Assembly (NCBI GenBank): GCA_017306715.1
Contig: JAFKHV010000020.1
Coordinates: 1 to 63,039, forward strand
Direction of reading: 5' to 3'
DNA length: 63,039 bases
From: Legionella sp.
GTDB lineage: Bacteria > Pseudomonadota > Gammaproteobacteria > Legionellales > Legionellaceae
Below are positions 8,513 to 16,958 of the stretch, in pieces; position 1 is the stretch's first letter; each line of letters begins with the position of its first letter. Made by a program: the position numbers and the translations under genes. The notes beneath the pieces were generated by a model, which did no database searches, was not told the origin of the DNA, and saw only the letters and a list, made by a program, of their open reading frames with translations.

Positions 8513-9136
8513 TTACTGTGTGCCATTGTTTAAATAAATCATCTCAACAATGTATACGGAGCAAAAATCAAATAAATTTAAAGAAAAAACGGTCTGTTTG
8601 TCCTTGTATTCGGCATATAATTCATCATCTGAAGTTAAGGTTAGATAGTAGAGGGAATATTTATCACCTCTGATCAAACATAAGGTCTTTTTAAATCCTG
8701 AGATGTCTTTAGGATTTGCCTCACGAATAAGTAGGACAGAATCTTTGGGAATAAAAGGACTGAAATCATCATGAGTAATTTGTATCGGTGTGAGCTGAGT
8801 GATTTTTTTACGCATTAATTCGAGTGAATCCAGTGAATTACCGATTAATTCTTTTTTCTTATAGTCAATCTCGAGTTCACAACAATTGTCATGTTCAAGA
8901 AAAAGCGCCGCATCACAAATTATTCCTTCTAAACTAAATTTATGACATAAGCGTGCAGCAATTTTTGGCCCAATCTTCATCCGCTCTATTTCAATAGATT
9001 TCAAAGTTCCGGCTCGAATAATACCATCCTCGCAGAATTGTTGCTGGTTCTTATTTAAAATCTGTTGGCGTAAGAATTTTATTCGTTTAGCGGGTGATAA
9101 GCCCTTTAAAGTATTCGAAATTTCCTGACTATTCAT
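8513..9136 (-). CDS. HTH (XRE-like) regulator, 207 aa
   Basis: Residues about 12-75 resemble an XRE-type helix-turn-helix: SPAKRIKFLRQQILNKNQQQ, followed by GTLKSIEIERMKIGPKIAARL. The remaining 130 residues contain a beta-rich stretch (HDDFSPFIPKDSVLLIREAN) reminiscent of S24/LexA-like C-terminal folds, but no catalytic Ser-Lys pair was identified. The start overlaps the end of the response-regulator gene by eight bases, so the two are co-transcribed and translationally coupled. Probably a DNA-binding output partner of that receiver. Target unknown. Confidence 0.65.
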   Translation of the reverse strand: MNSQEISNTLKGLSPAKRIKFLRQQILNKNQQQFCEDGIIRAGTLKSIEIERMKIGPKIAARLCHKFSLEGIICDAALFLEHDNCCELEIDYKKKELIGNSLDSLELMRKKITQLTPIQITHDDFSPFIPKDSVLLIREANPKDISGFKKTLCLIRGDKYSLYYLTLTSDDELYAEYKDKQTVFSLNLFDFCSVYIVEMIYLNNGTQ

Positions 9137-9854
9137 ATTTTATAAAATCGTTAAGCTTTGAGTTAAACTGCCAATAACTTACATGGTCTGTGAGTAAGGC
9201 AATATCGCCTTGGGCATTTACCGTGAGAAATGTTTGTGGTTTGAAATTATTGAGTAAATTATCTTTAGCTAGCAGATAATCCTTACTTTCCAGAACAGAC
9301 ACATCCGAGAAATAATCCATCGAGTCCGTCGTATATTCATTGATTAAACGATGAATCTGATGCGATAAATAACCATGAAGCTTCACGATTGCGTCATCAT
9401 CTTTTTTATCGATAAACAGATCGATATTATGATTGTTGTGTAATGCTATCGCTTGATTGTTAGTGATATTACTGGTTAATAATGCGATATAAGTATTTGG
9501 AATATATTCACGAATTTTAGCACTTAATTCAATACCGTTCGTTTTTTCGGCTCGAAGCTCCTGATCAAGAACAATAATCCCACAGAGCTCGGAAAGATCA
9601 TGTAATGTTTTACAAACATGTTTTTGGTCAGGTTTTTGATTGTAAAAATGGCTGATTATCTCTGAAAATGTATCTGTGAGATAACAGCTATTTTGAACAT
9701 ATTTTAGAAACTGCTGACTTTGTGAAAAGCCATTAATTAAGACCGTATCTTTAAATTCCTCTTTAAAATAATACAAAAGGGTCTCAAGTAATGAGGGGTC
9801 GTCATCAAGAAAAACTATTTTGGGTTTAGTAAAAGCAAGCACAAATATTAACAA
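9129..9854 (-). CDS. Response-regulator receiver-domain protein without recognised output domain
   Basis: Residues about 10-150 form a receiver domain: an acidic cluster (VFLDDDPS), a phospho-acceptor Asp in IIVLDQEL, a T/S switch position in IALLTSN and a Lys in LFIDKKDD. A loop of about 30 residues (about 50-85) between the first strand and the Asp is longer than usual. The C-terminal 90 residues match no output domain I recognise. The frame starts with TTG at 9854; a GTG at 9842 is an alternative, and neither has a good ribosome site. No histidine kinase lies nearby, so the kinase is elsewhere or absent. Confidence 0.72.
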   Translation of the reverse strand: MLIFVLAFTKPKIVFLDDDPSLLETLLYYFKEEFKDTVLINGFSQSQQFLKYVQNSCYLTDTFSEIISHFYNQKPDQKHVCKTLHDLSELCGIIVLDQELRAEKTNGIELSAKIREYIPNTYIALLTSNITNNQAIALHNNHNIDLFIDKKDDDAIVKLHGYLSHQIHRLINEYTTDSMDYFSDVSVLESKDYLLAKDNLLNNFKPQTFLTVNAQGDIALLTDHVSYWQFNSKLNDFIKYE

Positions 9855-9883
9855 ATAGGTAATTTTGTTGAAGTATAAAATAA

Positions 9884-9931
9884 CACACTTTAAAAAGGAA
9901 TATTTACTCCAAAATACTTTTAAAAAGTGTA
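9884..9931. promoter_or_regulatory. Imperfect inverted repeat between divergent genes
   Basis: ACACTTTAAAAAG at about 9885 and CTTTTAAAAAGTGT near 9918-9931 form inverted arms in the intergenic region between the regulator pair and the divergent orphan gene. A plausible operator for the HTH protein, by position only. Confidence 0.35.
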
Positions 9932-9998
9932 ATTACACTATTTACCCTAATCAATATTGTAATTATAATCTCGCTGCAATGTTGTATTGGAGTTATGG

Positions 9999-10487
9999 AT
10001 GCAAAATTTAATGAGTCTCACCGATATGGATAAAATTGTAACATTCAGCAAGGATTATTTAAGCATCGAGTCGAAGCAGACCATAAGTGCAGAAATTGGC
10101 TGCGCGCAGATCAGGCTGAATTATTTTCAAGTAAATTCGATTACTCAATTCCATGAGCGTCTACTGGGAGACACTTTAGCGAATACCAAGTTAAGCTGGC
10201 GGTTCTTGTTTTCAACTAAAGCAAAATATTTATTAACTTTTTTATTACAGCAAGAACTGGAACTTTTTTGTGATCAAATGGAAGATAAAATATATGTTCA
10301 TTGCGATTTAAATTTTACTGCAGATGAACAGATGCTTCTTGAAATCATAAGCATGATTATTTCATGGAGTTGCACTATAAAAAAAGTATATGTGCCTGAA
10401 AATTTAATTTTTCACAGTGAAAATGCAGCAAAAATATTCTTTGAATCTTTAAAAGAATTATCGCATTTTATTGAAAAAACGCGATAA
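9999..10487 (+). CDS. Hypothetical protein, about 162 aa
   Basis: A start at ATG 9999 is chosen because GGAG lies six bases upstream; the frame is open back to a TTG at 9987. The product (MQNLMSLTDMDKIVTFSKDY...) is soluble, without signal peptide, and unrecognised. It is divergent from the HTH/receiver pair and shares its intergenic region, so the pair may regulate it or act with it. It converges on the P-type ATPase gene, 18 bases apart. Confidence 0.65.
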   Translation: MQNLMSLTDMDKIVTFSKDYLSIESKQTISAEIGCAQIRLNYFQVNSITQFHERLLGDTLANTKLSWRFLFSTKAKYLLTFLLQQELELFCDQMEDKIYVHCDLNFTADEQMLLEIISMIISWSCTIKKVYVPENLIFHSENAAKIFFESLKELSHFIEKTR

Positions 10488-10504
10488 CGCTTTAAACCTA
10501 AGAT

Positions 10505-12946
10505 TTAGGTAGTAAAAATAAACTGATTCTCGAGTCCTTGATCTAAAACCTCTGCTCGTGGCGATAATAGATTATCGAACGGAGAGGCAAAATGTTGCGC
10601 AGCAGATGAAGGGACAATTTGCTCATGCGGACGAGGTTGTACCATGGGTTTTAACATGGTCTGATAGGAATCTGGTGGACTTTGGTTTAATGACAAAGCG
10701 TCAGAGAACCTTGGATTTCTTTGCTGTTTGAAACGATAAAGATTTGCCAGCACCAAAGTAGACTCTAAAATCATTAAACCAATCCCTACGATTGGATTTA
10801 ACGCAAAGCCTAAAACCACAAAAATACCACCTGCGATTAAGGTAATTGCTGAATTGTAGGTAAGACTAATGGCTAAATTTTGAATAATATTACGCTTGGT
10901 TTGTTTAGCTAATTCGAAAATATCAATCAAAGGCGAGAGTAAACCATCAGCGATCACCATCCCAGCATGCGCCTCATTGTCTTTCTTACCAATAGTTGAT
11001 CGCATCGCAATACCTAAATGTGCTGAGACTAGTGCCTCTTGATCATTTAGGGCATCACCTATCATGGCGATTTTGCTACCGCTCATCTTTAATTGGTCAA
11101 TATAATCCTTTTTAGTCTGCTGACCAGGTTTTGATTCCAAGCCCCCAGCATTAGCGAAAAGGTTTTCACGCGGGATTCCTAATTGTTGTGCGTAATATTC
11201 TGCAGTTTTTAGATCGGCTCCCGTACATAAATAGATTTTTTTACCGGTTTTTTGTAACTGGCTGATGGTCATTAGCGTATCTTTACGTAAAGTATCTGCT
11301 AGGGTCATATAACCAATTATTTCTTGGTTACAGCTGATATAAATAGTACCCGCTTGAGTATTATAGTAGGGTGAATGGTTAATATTAAGGCCTTGTTCCT
11401 GGAAAAAATGCTCATTACCAATGCATATTTCCTCGCCTGCAACATCCCCTTTAATGCCATTATGAGTTTGTTGCACTTGAGTAACCGAAAGATTAGCCGA
11501 TTTCTGGCCTGTATCTTGCGTACAAAACGTTTGTATTATTCGGGCAACGGGATGCTTTGAGTGACTTTCTAGTACAGCTATGTAGTTTAAATAGCGTTGC
11601 TCTGCAAGATTACATTGAGTAATGTGAATCTTGCCTTCAGTTAAAGTGCCATTGATATCAAAAACAATGGTATCAATATCGGCTGCAGCCTGTAAAGCTT
11701 CCCCATCTTGGATGGTGATGCCCAATTTAGCGGCTTTACTAAAGCCAATTTTTACGGCCAATGGCGTGATCACGCTTAAGGCACAGGGGCATGCACTCAC
11801 TAATACTGCGATAAAGCATTGGATTGCGAGGGCTGGAGTAAAAAACCAACCGATTGCCAATGCTGAGATGGTTGCAATAGCTAATAAACCTGGAACAAAA
11901 AAATGTAATATTGTATTTGCAAACTGTTCCAGGGGCATTTTTTGCTTTTCTAATTGTTTTACTTGATGCGTTAATCGCGCAATATATGAGTCAATGTATT
12001 TCTCGTTCACCTGCATCTCGATATATTGTCCCTCTGTCACTTCCATACCTGCTTTAACTTCATCTCCAGGTTGAAATAATTTAGGAGTTGGGGAACCATC
12101 AATACGCGTGGTTAATAGATAAGCTGATGTGAGCATCTGTCCATCGACCGGGATTATTGCACCTGGTTTGATTTGTATTTGGTCTCCGGGGATTAATTGG
12201 TGAATGGAAACTTTTTTTCGGGAATTTTTTAATTGAACTTTATGGGGGAGGCATTCGTGGAGTTCAAGCTTATGGGTTATCTGGTCGATTAAACTATGTT
12301 CAATTCCCTCACCCAGATGCCAAAAGCCCAGAACTAAAGGTGCTACTTCAATCATCAAGGGTAAACCAGGAATAAAAAAACTGGCGAGCGATACAAAAAG
12401 CATAGCCAGGGTGCTCAGGGTATACAAAACACCAGTATTGAGCTGTTTGTTCTTCAGTGCTTGCCATGCTGATTTGTACACTGCACTTCCTAAATACAAG
12501 GTCATAACACTATTAAGCGTAATAATTCCATATAAAAGGAGGGCCGGTAATTGTAAACCAGTTACCGCTAAAATCATCATTGCTAGACCCCAAGTAAATC
12601 CCAGTCCTGCTTTTAACCAGTGACTGGTATTACTGTGGCTGTGGTGATCATGACTGTGGCCGTGATCATGATGATGACTCGCGTTTTTCGGTTTATGCCA
12701 TTGTTCGGTGGAATTTAATGTTAAATTGTAAATGCCGTACTTTTCTAAAAAATCAACCCATTGTTCATGATCCCCCGCTTCTTTTTTTTTATTTTTGAGT
12801 ATTATGGTCAGCGTGTGCGGTAGTGTTTGTTGGTCGACGAGAAGACGCAATAGTCCCTGTTTTTTACCTTGCTCAAGAAGTGTTTCGATTAATGTGGAGG
12901 ATATTTCTACTGAGCCTGAAAAATTAAATCGATACAACTGAAACAT
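10505..12946 (-). CDS. Divergent heavy-metal P1B-type ATPase
   Basis: 813 residues with the architecture of metal-pumping P-type ATPases. There is a His-rich segment at about 92-107 (HHDHGHSHDHHSHS), membrane helices, and a CPC metal-site motif (SACPCALS, about 384). A phosphorylation Asp lies at about 430, the HP motif is in SKHPVARI, and a hinge motif GDALND lies at about 630. No N-terminal CxxC domain is present. Three normally invariant elements differ: the actuator TGES position reads DGSP, DKTGT reads DINGT, and GDGxND reads GDALND. It may therefore cycle slowly or differ mechanistically. Zinc or a related ion is suggested by the Zur-like gene opposite and the intervening palindromes. 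Confidence 0.88.
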   Translation of the reverse strand: MFQLYRFNFSGSVEISSTLIETLLEQGKKQGLLRLLVDQQTLPHTLTIILKNKKKEAGDHEQWVDFLEKYGIYNLTLNSTEQWHKPKNASHHHDHGHSHDHHSHSNTSHWLKAGLGFTWGLAMMILAVTGLQLPALLLYGIITLNSVMTLYLGSAVYKSAWQALKNKQLNTGVLYTLSTLAMLFVSLASFFIPGLPLMIEVAPLVLGFWHLGEGIEHSLIDQITHKLELHECLPHKVQLKNSRKKVSIHQLIPGDQIQIKPGAIIPVDGQMLTSAYLLTTRIDGSPTPKLFQPGDEVKAGMEVTEGQYIEMQVNEKYIDSYIARLTHQVKQLEKQKMPLEQFANTILHFFVPGLLAIATISALAIGWFFTPALAIQCFIAVLVSACPCALSVITPLAVKIGFSKAAKLGITIQDGEALQAAADIDTIVFDINGTLTEGKIHITQCNLAEQRYLNYIAVLESHSKHPVARIIQTFCTQDTGQKSANLSVTQVQQTHNGIKGDVAGEEICIGNEHFFQEQGLNINHSPYYNTQAGTIYISCNQEIIGYMTLADTLRKDTLMTISQLQKTGKKIYLCTGADLKTAEYYAQQLGIPRENLFANAGGLESKPGQQTKKDYIDQLKMSGSKIAMIGDALNDQEALVSAHLGIAMRSTIGKKDNEAHAGMVIADGLLSPLIDIFELAKQTKRNIIQNLAISLTYNSAITLIAGGIFVVLGFALNPIVGIGLMILESTLVLANLYRFKQQRNPRFSDALSLNQSPPDSYQTMLKPMVQPRPHEQIVPSSAAQHFASPFDNLLSPRAEVLDQGLENQFIFTT

Positions 12947-12977
12947 AAATTCCCCGAGAATTAGAATGAGTATAAAG

Positions 12978-12992
12978 TGATATACTATAACA
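12978..12992. promoter_or_regulatory. Zur-box-like palindrome 1
   Basis: TGATATACTATAACA resembles the gammaproteobacterial Zur operator core (TGTTATAnTATAACA-like). It lies between the divergent ATPase gene and the Fur-family gene, about 35 bases before the ATPase start. A zinc-responsive repressor site is inferred, not shown. Confidence 0.5.
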
Positions 12993-12997
12993 GTTTT

Positions 12998-13014
12998 GTG
13001 TTACAATATAACAC
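12998..13014. promoter_or_regulatory. Zur-box-like palindrome 2
   Basis: GTGTTACAATATAACAC has perfect GTGTTA/TAACAC arms around a five-base centre. It follows box 1 by five bases. A weaker third copy (TGTTACCATAGTAAT) lies at 13059-13073. Together they suggest joint control of the ATPase and the Zur-like gene by that regulator. Confidence 0.55.
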
Positions 13015-13095
13015 TCATAAATGAATTGCAAGGAATTCGTAAAATACGAATGAAGCTGTGTTACCATAGTAATAATTGAGTTTTGGTTAAGTTTG

Positions 13096-13536
13096 ATGAA
13101 AGAAAATCTTTTAAATAAAGCCTATCAACATTGTATAAAACATGGGTACCGCTTCACTGAACCACGCGAGCGGGTATTGAAGATTCTGGTAGAAGAGGGT
13201 AAACCACTCGGTGCCTATGATATTTTACAAAAATTAGCGCAAGAGGTGAGTAACCCGAAACCGCCAACAGTTTATCGTGCAATTCAATTTTGGCATCAAG
13301 AAGGCTTTGTTCACTGCATCGATAGTTTAAAATCTTATGTGGCTTGTTTGCATGGGCATCACGTAGGTCAAGCGCAGTTTATAATTTGCAACCAATGCAA
13401 CCTGGTTAAAGAACTGGGAACGGTGATTGAGTTTGCTCCAGTGATTAAAGAGGCTGAAAAAATTCATTTTTCGGTAGTTAATTGCACAGTTGAGGTGCGG
13501 GGTATTTGTAATACGTGTAAGCGAGCGATGAATTAA
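13096..13536 (+). CDS. Fur-family metalloregulator, Zur-like
   Basis: 146 residues. The winged helix lies at about 15-80 (GYRFTEPRERVLKILVEEGK, then PPTVYRAIQFWHQEGFVH). The dimer and metal part has HGHHVGQAQFIICNQC and a C-terminal CNTC, giving the two CxxC pairs typical of the structural zinc site in Fur/Zur. The sequence around the recognition helix and the lack of an iron-type HHDH cluster favour Zur over Fur. It is divergent from a metal ATPase and shares operator-like palindromes with it. The ATG at 13096 is preferred to a TTG directly before it. Its stop overlaps that of the convergent deformylase gene through a shared TTAA. Confidence 0.85.
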   Translation: MKENLLNKAYQHCIKHGYRFTEPRERVLKILVEEGKPLGAYDILQKLAQEVSNPKPPTVYRAIQFWHQEGFVHCIDSLKSYVACLHGHHVGQAQFIICNQCNLVKELGTVIEFAPVIKEAEKIHFSVVNCTVEVRGICNTCKRAMN

Positions 13537-14075
13537 CTTAATTGTTTTACGAGCTCAGAACGCGTAATCAGTGATTCCTCAGGAGGCATGCGATCGATAA
13601 ACAGGATGCCATCCAAATGATCGATTTCATGCTGAATAATTCGGGCTTCGAGTCCTGTCGCTTGCTTGATGATGAGACGTCCATCCACAGCAAATCCCGT
13701 ATACTCAATAGACATCGCTCTCGCCACTTTTCCCATTAATTCACCGCAATTTAAGCAGCCTTCATAATCTATTTGCACCTCATCCGAAAGGGGCTTATAA
13801 GAAGGGTTTACAAGAACCGTGTCCGGGATAGGGTATTCGGGTTTTCTGCGTTTCGTATATTGTGTTCCAAACACAATAATGCGCTTGCTTATACCTATTT
13901 GTGGTGCTGCAACACCGACTGCACCTGGGTCTGCCATGATTTCTAACAACTCAGAAGCAAGTTTTTGTAACCAATCACTTCCAAATTCTGAAAGTGCAAC
14001 AGGTTCTGCTTGTAAACGTAGAATTTTATCTTCTTGAGTTAACAGTTGTTTCAAAATATGCTCCTTGGTGGACAC
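13533..14075 (-). CDS. def: Peptide deformylase
   Basis: 180 residues, close to the usual 170-180. All three signature motifs are present: GAVGVAAPQIG (motif 1), EGCLNCG (motif 2, with the metal-ligand Cys) and QHEIDHLDG (motif 3, two metal His and the catalytic Glu). The enzyme removes the N-formyl group from nascent proteins using Fe2+. It is not next to fmt, so this may be a second deformylase of the genome. Motif 2 reads CLNCG rather than the common CLSxP/G. Confidence 0.95.
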   Translation of the reverse strand: MSTKEHILKQLLTQEDKILRLQAEPVALSEFGSDWLQKLASELLEIMADPGAVGVAAPQIGISKRIIVFGTQYTKRRKPEYPIPDTVLVNPSYKPLSDEVQIDYEGCLNCGELMGKVARAMSIEYTGFAVDGRLIIKQATGLEARIIQHEIDHLDGILFIDRMPPEESLITRSELVKQLS

Positions 14076-14261
14076 AGAAGATTAGTATTTTTTTTGTTAA
14101 AAAACAAGAATAAGGTCAGAGGAAAAGTTGAATAATTTTGCTTTAGATGTTTCAGTCCAGTATGATAGATGCCATTGTATTTCGATATAAATTCGCAGAG
14201 CAGCTTGAATCGATTGTTTAGAAATCAAACTGTTATTCTTTTGTTATAAAATGGAGCTTTT

Positions 14262-15005
14262 ATGAATAATAAGTCGGTGAAGTTTGTCTTATCCGCTTGC
14301 CTTATGACCGGTAGTGTTTACGCAGGAACAATGGGACCCGCAGTTCAGGATTACAACTGGGTTGGAGCTATAAGCGCAGGTCCAGTTTGGGAAGGTGGTG
14401 GTCGAACGCAAACGTTTTATCTTACTCCAGTTATTGAAAAAACATATTGGGCAGACAAGGCTACAACAACAGTATTTAACGGTGAATTATTTGCTGGTTT
14501 GCAAAAATCACTGACACCTACAATGCAATGGCAATTAGGTCTTGCGGTAGCAGCAACCAGCAATGCAAACCTTAATGGTACAATCTGGGATGATGCCGAC
14601 CCACAGTTTGAAAATTATACCTATGAATATCAGTTACAACACACACATATTGCTGCAAAAGGTAAATTATTGGCTGATATGGGTTATTGGGTGCTCCCAT
14701 GGGTTAGTGCAAGCGTTGGTGTTGGTTTTAATACCGCCTATTCGTTCAGCAATACCCCACTAATATTTGAAGCAATCCGCAATCCTGACTTTACTTCACA
14801 CACCGCGACTTCTTTTACTTACACAGTTGGCGCGGGTGTACAAAAAGCGATAAATGCGAACTGGCAAGTGGGTGTTGGGTATGAATTTGCTGATTGGGGA
14901 AGAAGCCGTTTAGGCCGCGCACCCGGACAAGTTTTAGGTTCCGGATTATCTTTAGATCATCTTTACACCAATGGTTTGATGTTTAATTTGACGTACTTGG
15001 CATAA
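14262..15005 (+). CDS. Outer-membrane beta-barrel protein with signal peptide
   Basis: 247 residues; TGGAG precedes the ATG. The Sec signal (SVKFVLSACLMTGSVYAG) is cleaved after about residue 22. The mature part alternates polar and aromatic residues in short strands, has glycine-rich turns (VGVGYEFADWG) and ends in a hydrophobic strand (GLMFNLTYLA), as in small porin-like surface proteins common in Legionella. A lone gene with no enzymatic motif; function unknown beyond envelope location. Confidence 0.8.
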   Translation: MNNKSVKFVLSACLMTGSVYAGTMGPAVQDYNWVGAISAGPVWEGGGRTQTFYLTPVIEKTYWADKATTTVFNGELFAGLQKSLTPTMQWQLGLAVAATSNANLNGTIWDDADPQFENYTYEYQLQHTHIAAKGKLLADMGYWVLPWVSASVGVGFNTAYSFSNTPLIFEAIRNPDFTSHTATSFTYTVGAGVQKAINANWQVGVGYEFADWGRSRLGRAPGQVLGSGLSLDHLYTNGLMFNLTYLA

Positions 15006-15090
15006 TTTAGCCGAACAGGATTGTAATAAAGCAATATCAGCACAATCCCTAAATCAATAGAGCTTATTAACGGCTCAATTATTGACCACG

Positions 15091-15111
15091 TGCCGCGGCT
15101 CGTCCGCGGTA
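15091..15111. repeat. Palindromic repeat copy 3 (solitary)
   Basis: TGCCGCGG, loop CTCGT, CCGCGGTA: the same unit as in the decayed element at 6.1-6.9 kb, here alone in the gap between the outer-membrane protein gene and the beta-lactamase gene. Bases just outside (CACG on the left, TCCA on the right) also match the other copies. No nuclease gene is attached. Confidence 0.75.
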
Positions 15112-15178
15112 TCCATAGTTGCTATAAATTTTTCAATAGTCCTGAATTGCTCGAATATATTGTATCTGTAAAGAGCAA

Positions 15179-16063
15179 TTACGCCTTCTCGTGATAACAT
15201 GCATGATTTCTAGCAAATTCATTAAAAATTACCCGCGTAATTTCAGCAACGGCTCGATCATTGGGTTTTGCTTCTTTTTGCTCGCTTTTTGTAAAAATAG
15301 ATAATATAACAGGCTTGCAGGCAGGAGACCAAGCAATACCTATATCATTTGCTACGCCAAAGCTCCCACTCCCTGTTTTATCCGCAACTGCCCAACCTAG
15401 AGGCACTCCGGCACGTATACGTTGATAGCCAGTGGTATTATTTCTCATCCATCGGAGCAATAGCGCTTTGTTGTGAGGATCTAATAATGATCCAAGAAGG
15501 ATTTTTTGGATACTTTTAGCCATTTCCTGCGGTGTTGTGGTATCAACCTTTTTACGTGCATCAGAATTTAAATCTGCTTCATAGTGCGTGATATTGAATG
15601 AAGAGTTTCCGATGCTGTGGGCAAATGTATTAATGGCTTGTAATCCGCCCAAAGAGAGCATGATTTTATTTATCGCAGTATTATCACTATAACTAATCGC
15701 ACCTTCAGCTAATTTTTTTAGACTGACTTGTTGGTTTAAATATTTTCCCGAGATTGGATGCCAATACACCAAATCCTGCGGATGAATCGAAATTTTCTTA
15801 TTTAATAAAGGTTGCTGCATATTTGCTACAAGCAGGGCAGCCACCCCGATAAATTTACAGGTGCTCTGAAACGAAAATTGTTCGTGTTCATTATGAGCGA
15901 TTACCCGTTCATTATTGGTATCAACTGCGTAGATTCCGGCTTTAATATGATACTTTTGTTCGATTAAATGCAATTTAGAACGTGTGGTTGGTCGTAAAGT
16001 CTCATGAGCATAAGCATTATGCATGAGTATTAAGAGCATAAATATTCGGATAAAATGGCGCAT
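15179..16063 (-). CDS. Class A beta-lactamase
   Basis: About 294 residues; a Sec signal peptide (IRIFMLLILMHNAYA) directs it to the periplasm. The four class A motifs are present: STCK (Ser70-Lys73 equivalents) in FQSTCKFIGV, SDN in YSDNTAIN, the omega-loop Glu in EADLNSDARKKVDTTTPQEM, and KTG in VADKTGSGSFG. It hydrolyses beta-lactams; spectrum cannot be predicted. The Cys between Thr and Lys of the STxK motif is a usual position for class A variants. GTG at 16072 is an alternative start. No LysR-type regulator adjoins it. Confidence 0.93.
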   Translation of the reverse strand: MRHFIRIFMLLILMHNAYAHETLRPTTRSKLHLIEQKYHIKAGIYAVDTNNERVIAHNEHEQFSFQSTCKFIGVAALLVANMQQPLLNKKISIHPQDLVYWHPISGKYLNQQVSLKKLAEGAISYSDNTAINKIMLSLGGLQAINTFAHSIGNSSFNITHYEADLNSDARKKVDTTTPQEMAKSIQKILLGSLLDPHNKALLLRWMRNNTTGYQRIRAGVPLGWAVADKTGSGSFGVANDIGIAWSPACKPVILSIFTKSEQKEAKPNDRAVAEITRVIFNEFARNHACYHEKA

Positions 16064-16196
16064 AAGGTTCACTGGTTCTTAGGGTAAAACAATTTTAATG
16101 TAAAAAAGTAAGTTACGAAATCAATATTAGCTCCGGAGCCCTTTAATTATGGATGTATATACTATAATCAATATAGGGTTTATGAGGTTTCAATAA

Positions 16197-16958
16197 ATGA
16201 AAACGTACCAATTTTTTGTAGACCTGCTTATCACCTGGCTTGCGGTCTATGGCAGCATGTTAAGTCTGTATTTTATTACGGGATGGACGGTTGAAAAAAT
16301 CGTGGTGGGCCATCCTGAATTGAAAATTCAAAAAGGCAAAGATGTTCGACGCGAAGATGAGCTTGTCGATATCAGGCAAAGCGTCATTGCCCTCCTTTCG
16401 GTAAGCTTCATGATTGCCTTGGGATATACTTTATATCGTTATGGCTTTACTTTATTCAAACCCCAACACTATTCGTGGTGGCAGATGCTTATTATCTATC
16501 CACTGTATTGGGTTTTGTCTTTGATTATATACGATACCTGGTTCTATTGGGTTCACCGACTCCTGCATGTGCAACCACTGTTTAAATATGTACATGCTTG
16601 GCATCATCGTAAAAGTTTAAGAACAATTTCCGTGTGGTCAAATAATAGCGATTCTGTGTGGGATAATTTAATTCTGCAAATGTACTGGTTCTATGCCTTC
16701 ATCCTGCTTCCTTTTCCACCCATCGTGATTTTTGCTCATAAACTCTATGATCATATCACTGGCCTACTCGGGCATTCAGGATACGAGATTAGTGGTAGTT
16801 TACCTTTGAAGTACAAATTTATTGTGGCGGTTGTACATCATGACCAGCATCATAGCGGGGTTAAGTATAATTTTGCGACTCATTTTACTTGGTGGGATAG
16901 ACTGATTGGTACGTTACACCCCGAATACGATAAGCAAAATGAATCCTTTAAACGCTAA
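16197..16958 (+). CDS. Sterol desaturase / fatty acid hydroxylase superfamily membrane enzyme
   Basis: 253 residues with GAGG before the ATG and about four membrane helices. The di-iron histidine clusters are visible: HRLLH then HAWHH (about 120-142), and HHDQHH late (about 222-227), with further His in between. Such enzymes hydroxylate or desaturate membrane lipids (sphingoid bases, sterols, carotenoids) using O2. Its 3' end overlaps the condensation-like gene on the other strand by 11 bases. It sits beside a lipid-assembly locus, so hydroxylation of that product is a reasonable inference. Confidence 0.88.
   Translation: MKTYQFFVDLLITWLAVYGSMLSLYFITGWTVEKIVVGHPELKIQKGKDVRREDELVDIRQSVIALLSVSFMIALGYTLYRYGFTLFKPQHYSWWQMLIIYPLYWVLSLIIYDTWFYWVHRLLHVQPLFKYVHAWHHRKSLRTISVWSNNSDSVWDNLILQMYWFYAFILLPFPPIVIFAHKLYDHITGLLGHSGYEISGSLPLKYKFIVAVVHHDQHHSGVKYNFATHFTWWDRLIGTLHPEYDKQNESFKR

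Noticed and set aside
9129..9854. LqsR-type quorum-sensing response regulator
   Set aside because: It is about 100 residues shorter than LqsR and lies away from any lqsA/lqsS genes; only the receiver fold is shared.
13059..13073. Third Zur-box-like sequence TGTTACCATAGTAAT
   Set aside because: The right arm is mismatched; mentioned only as a weak copy.
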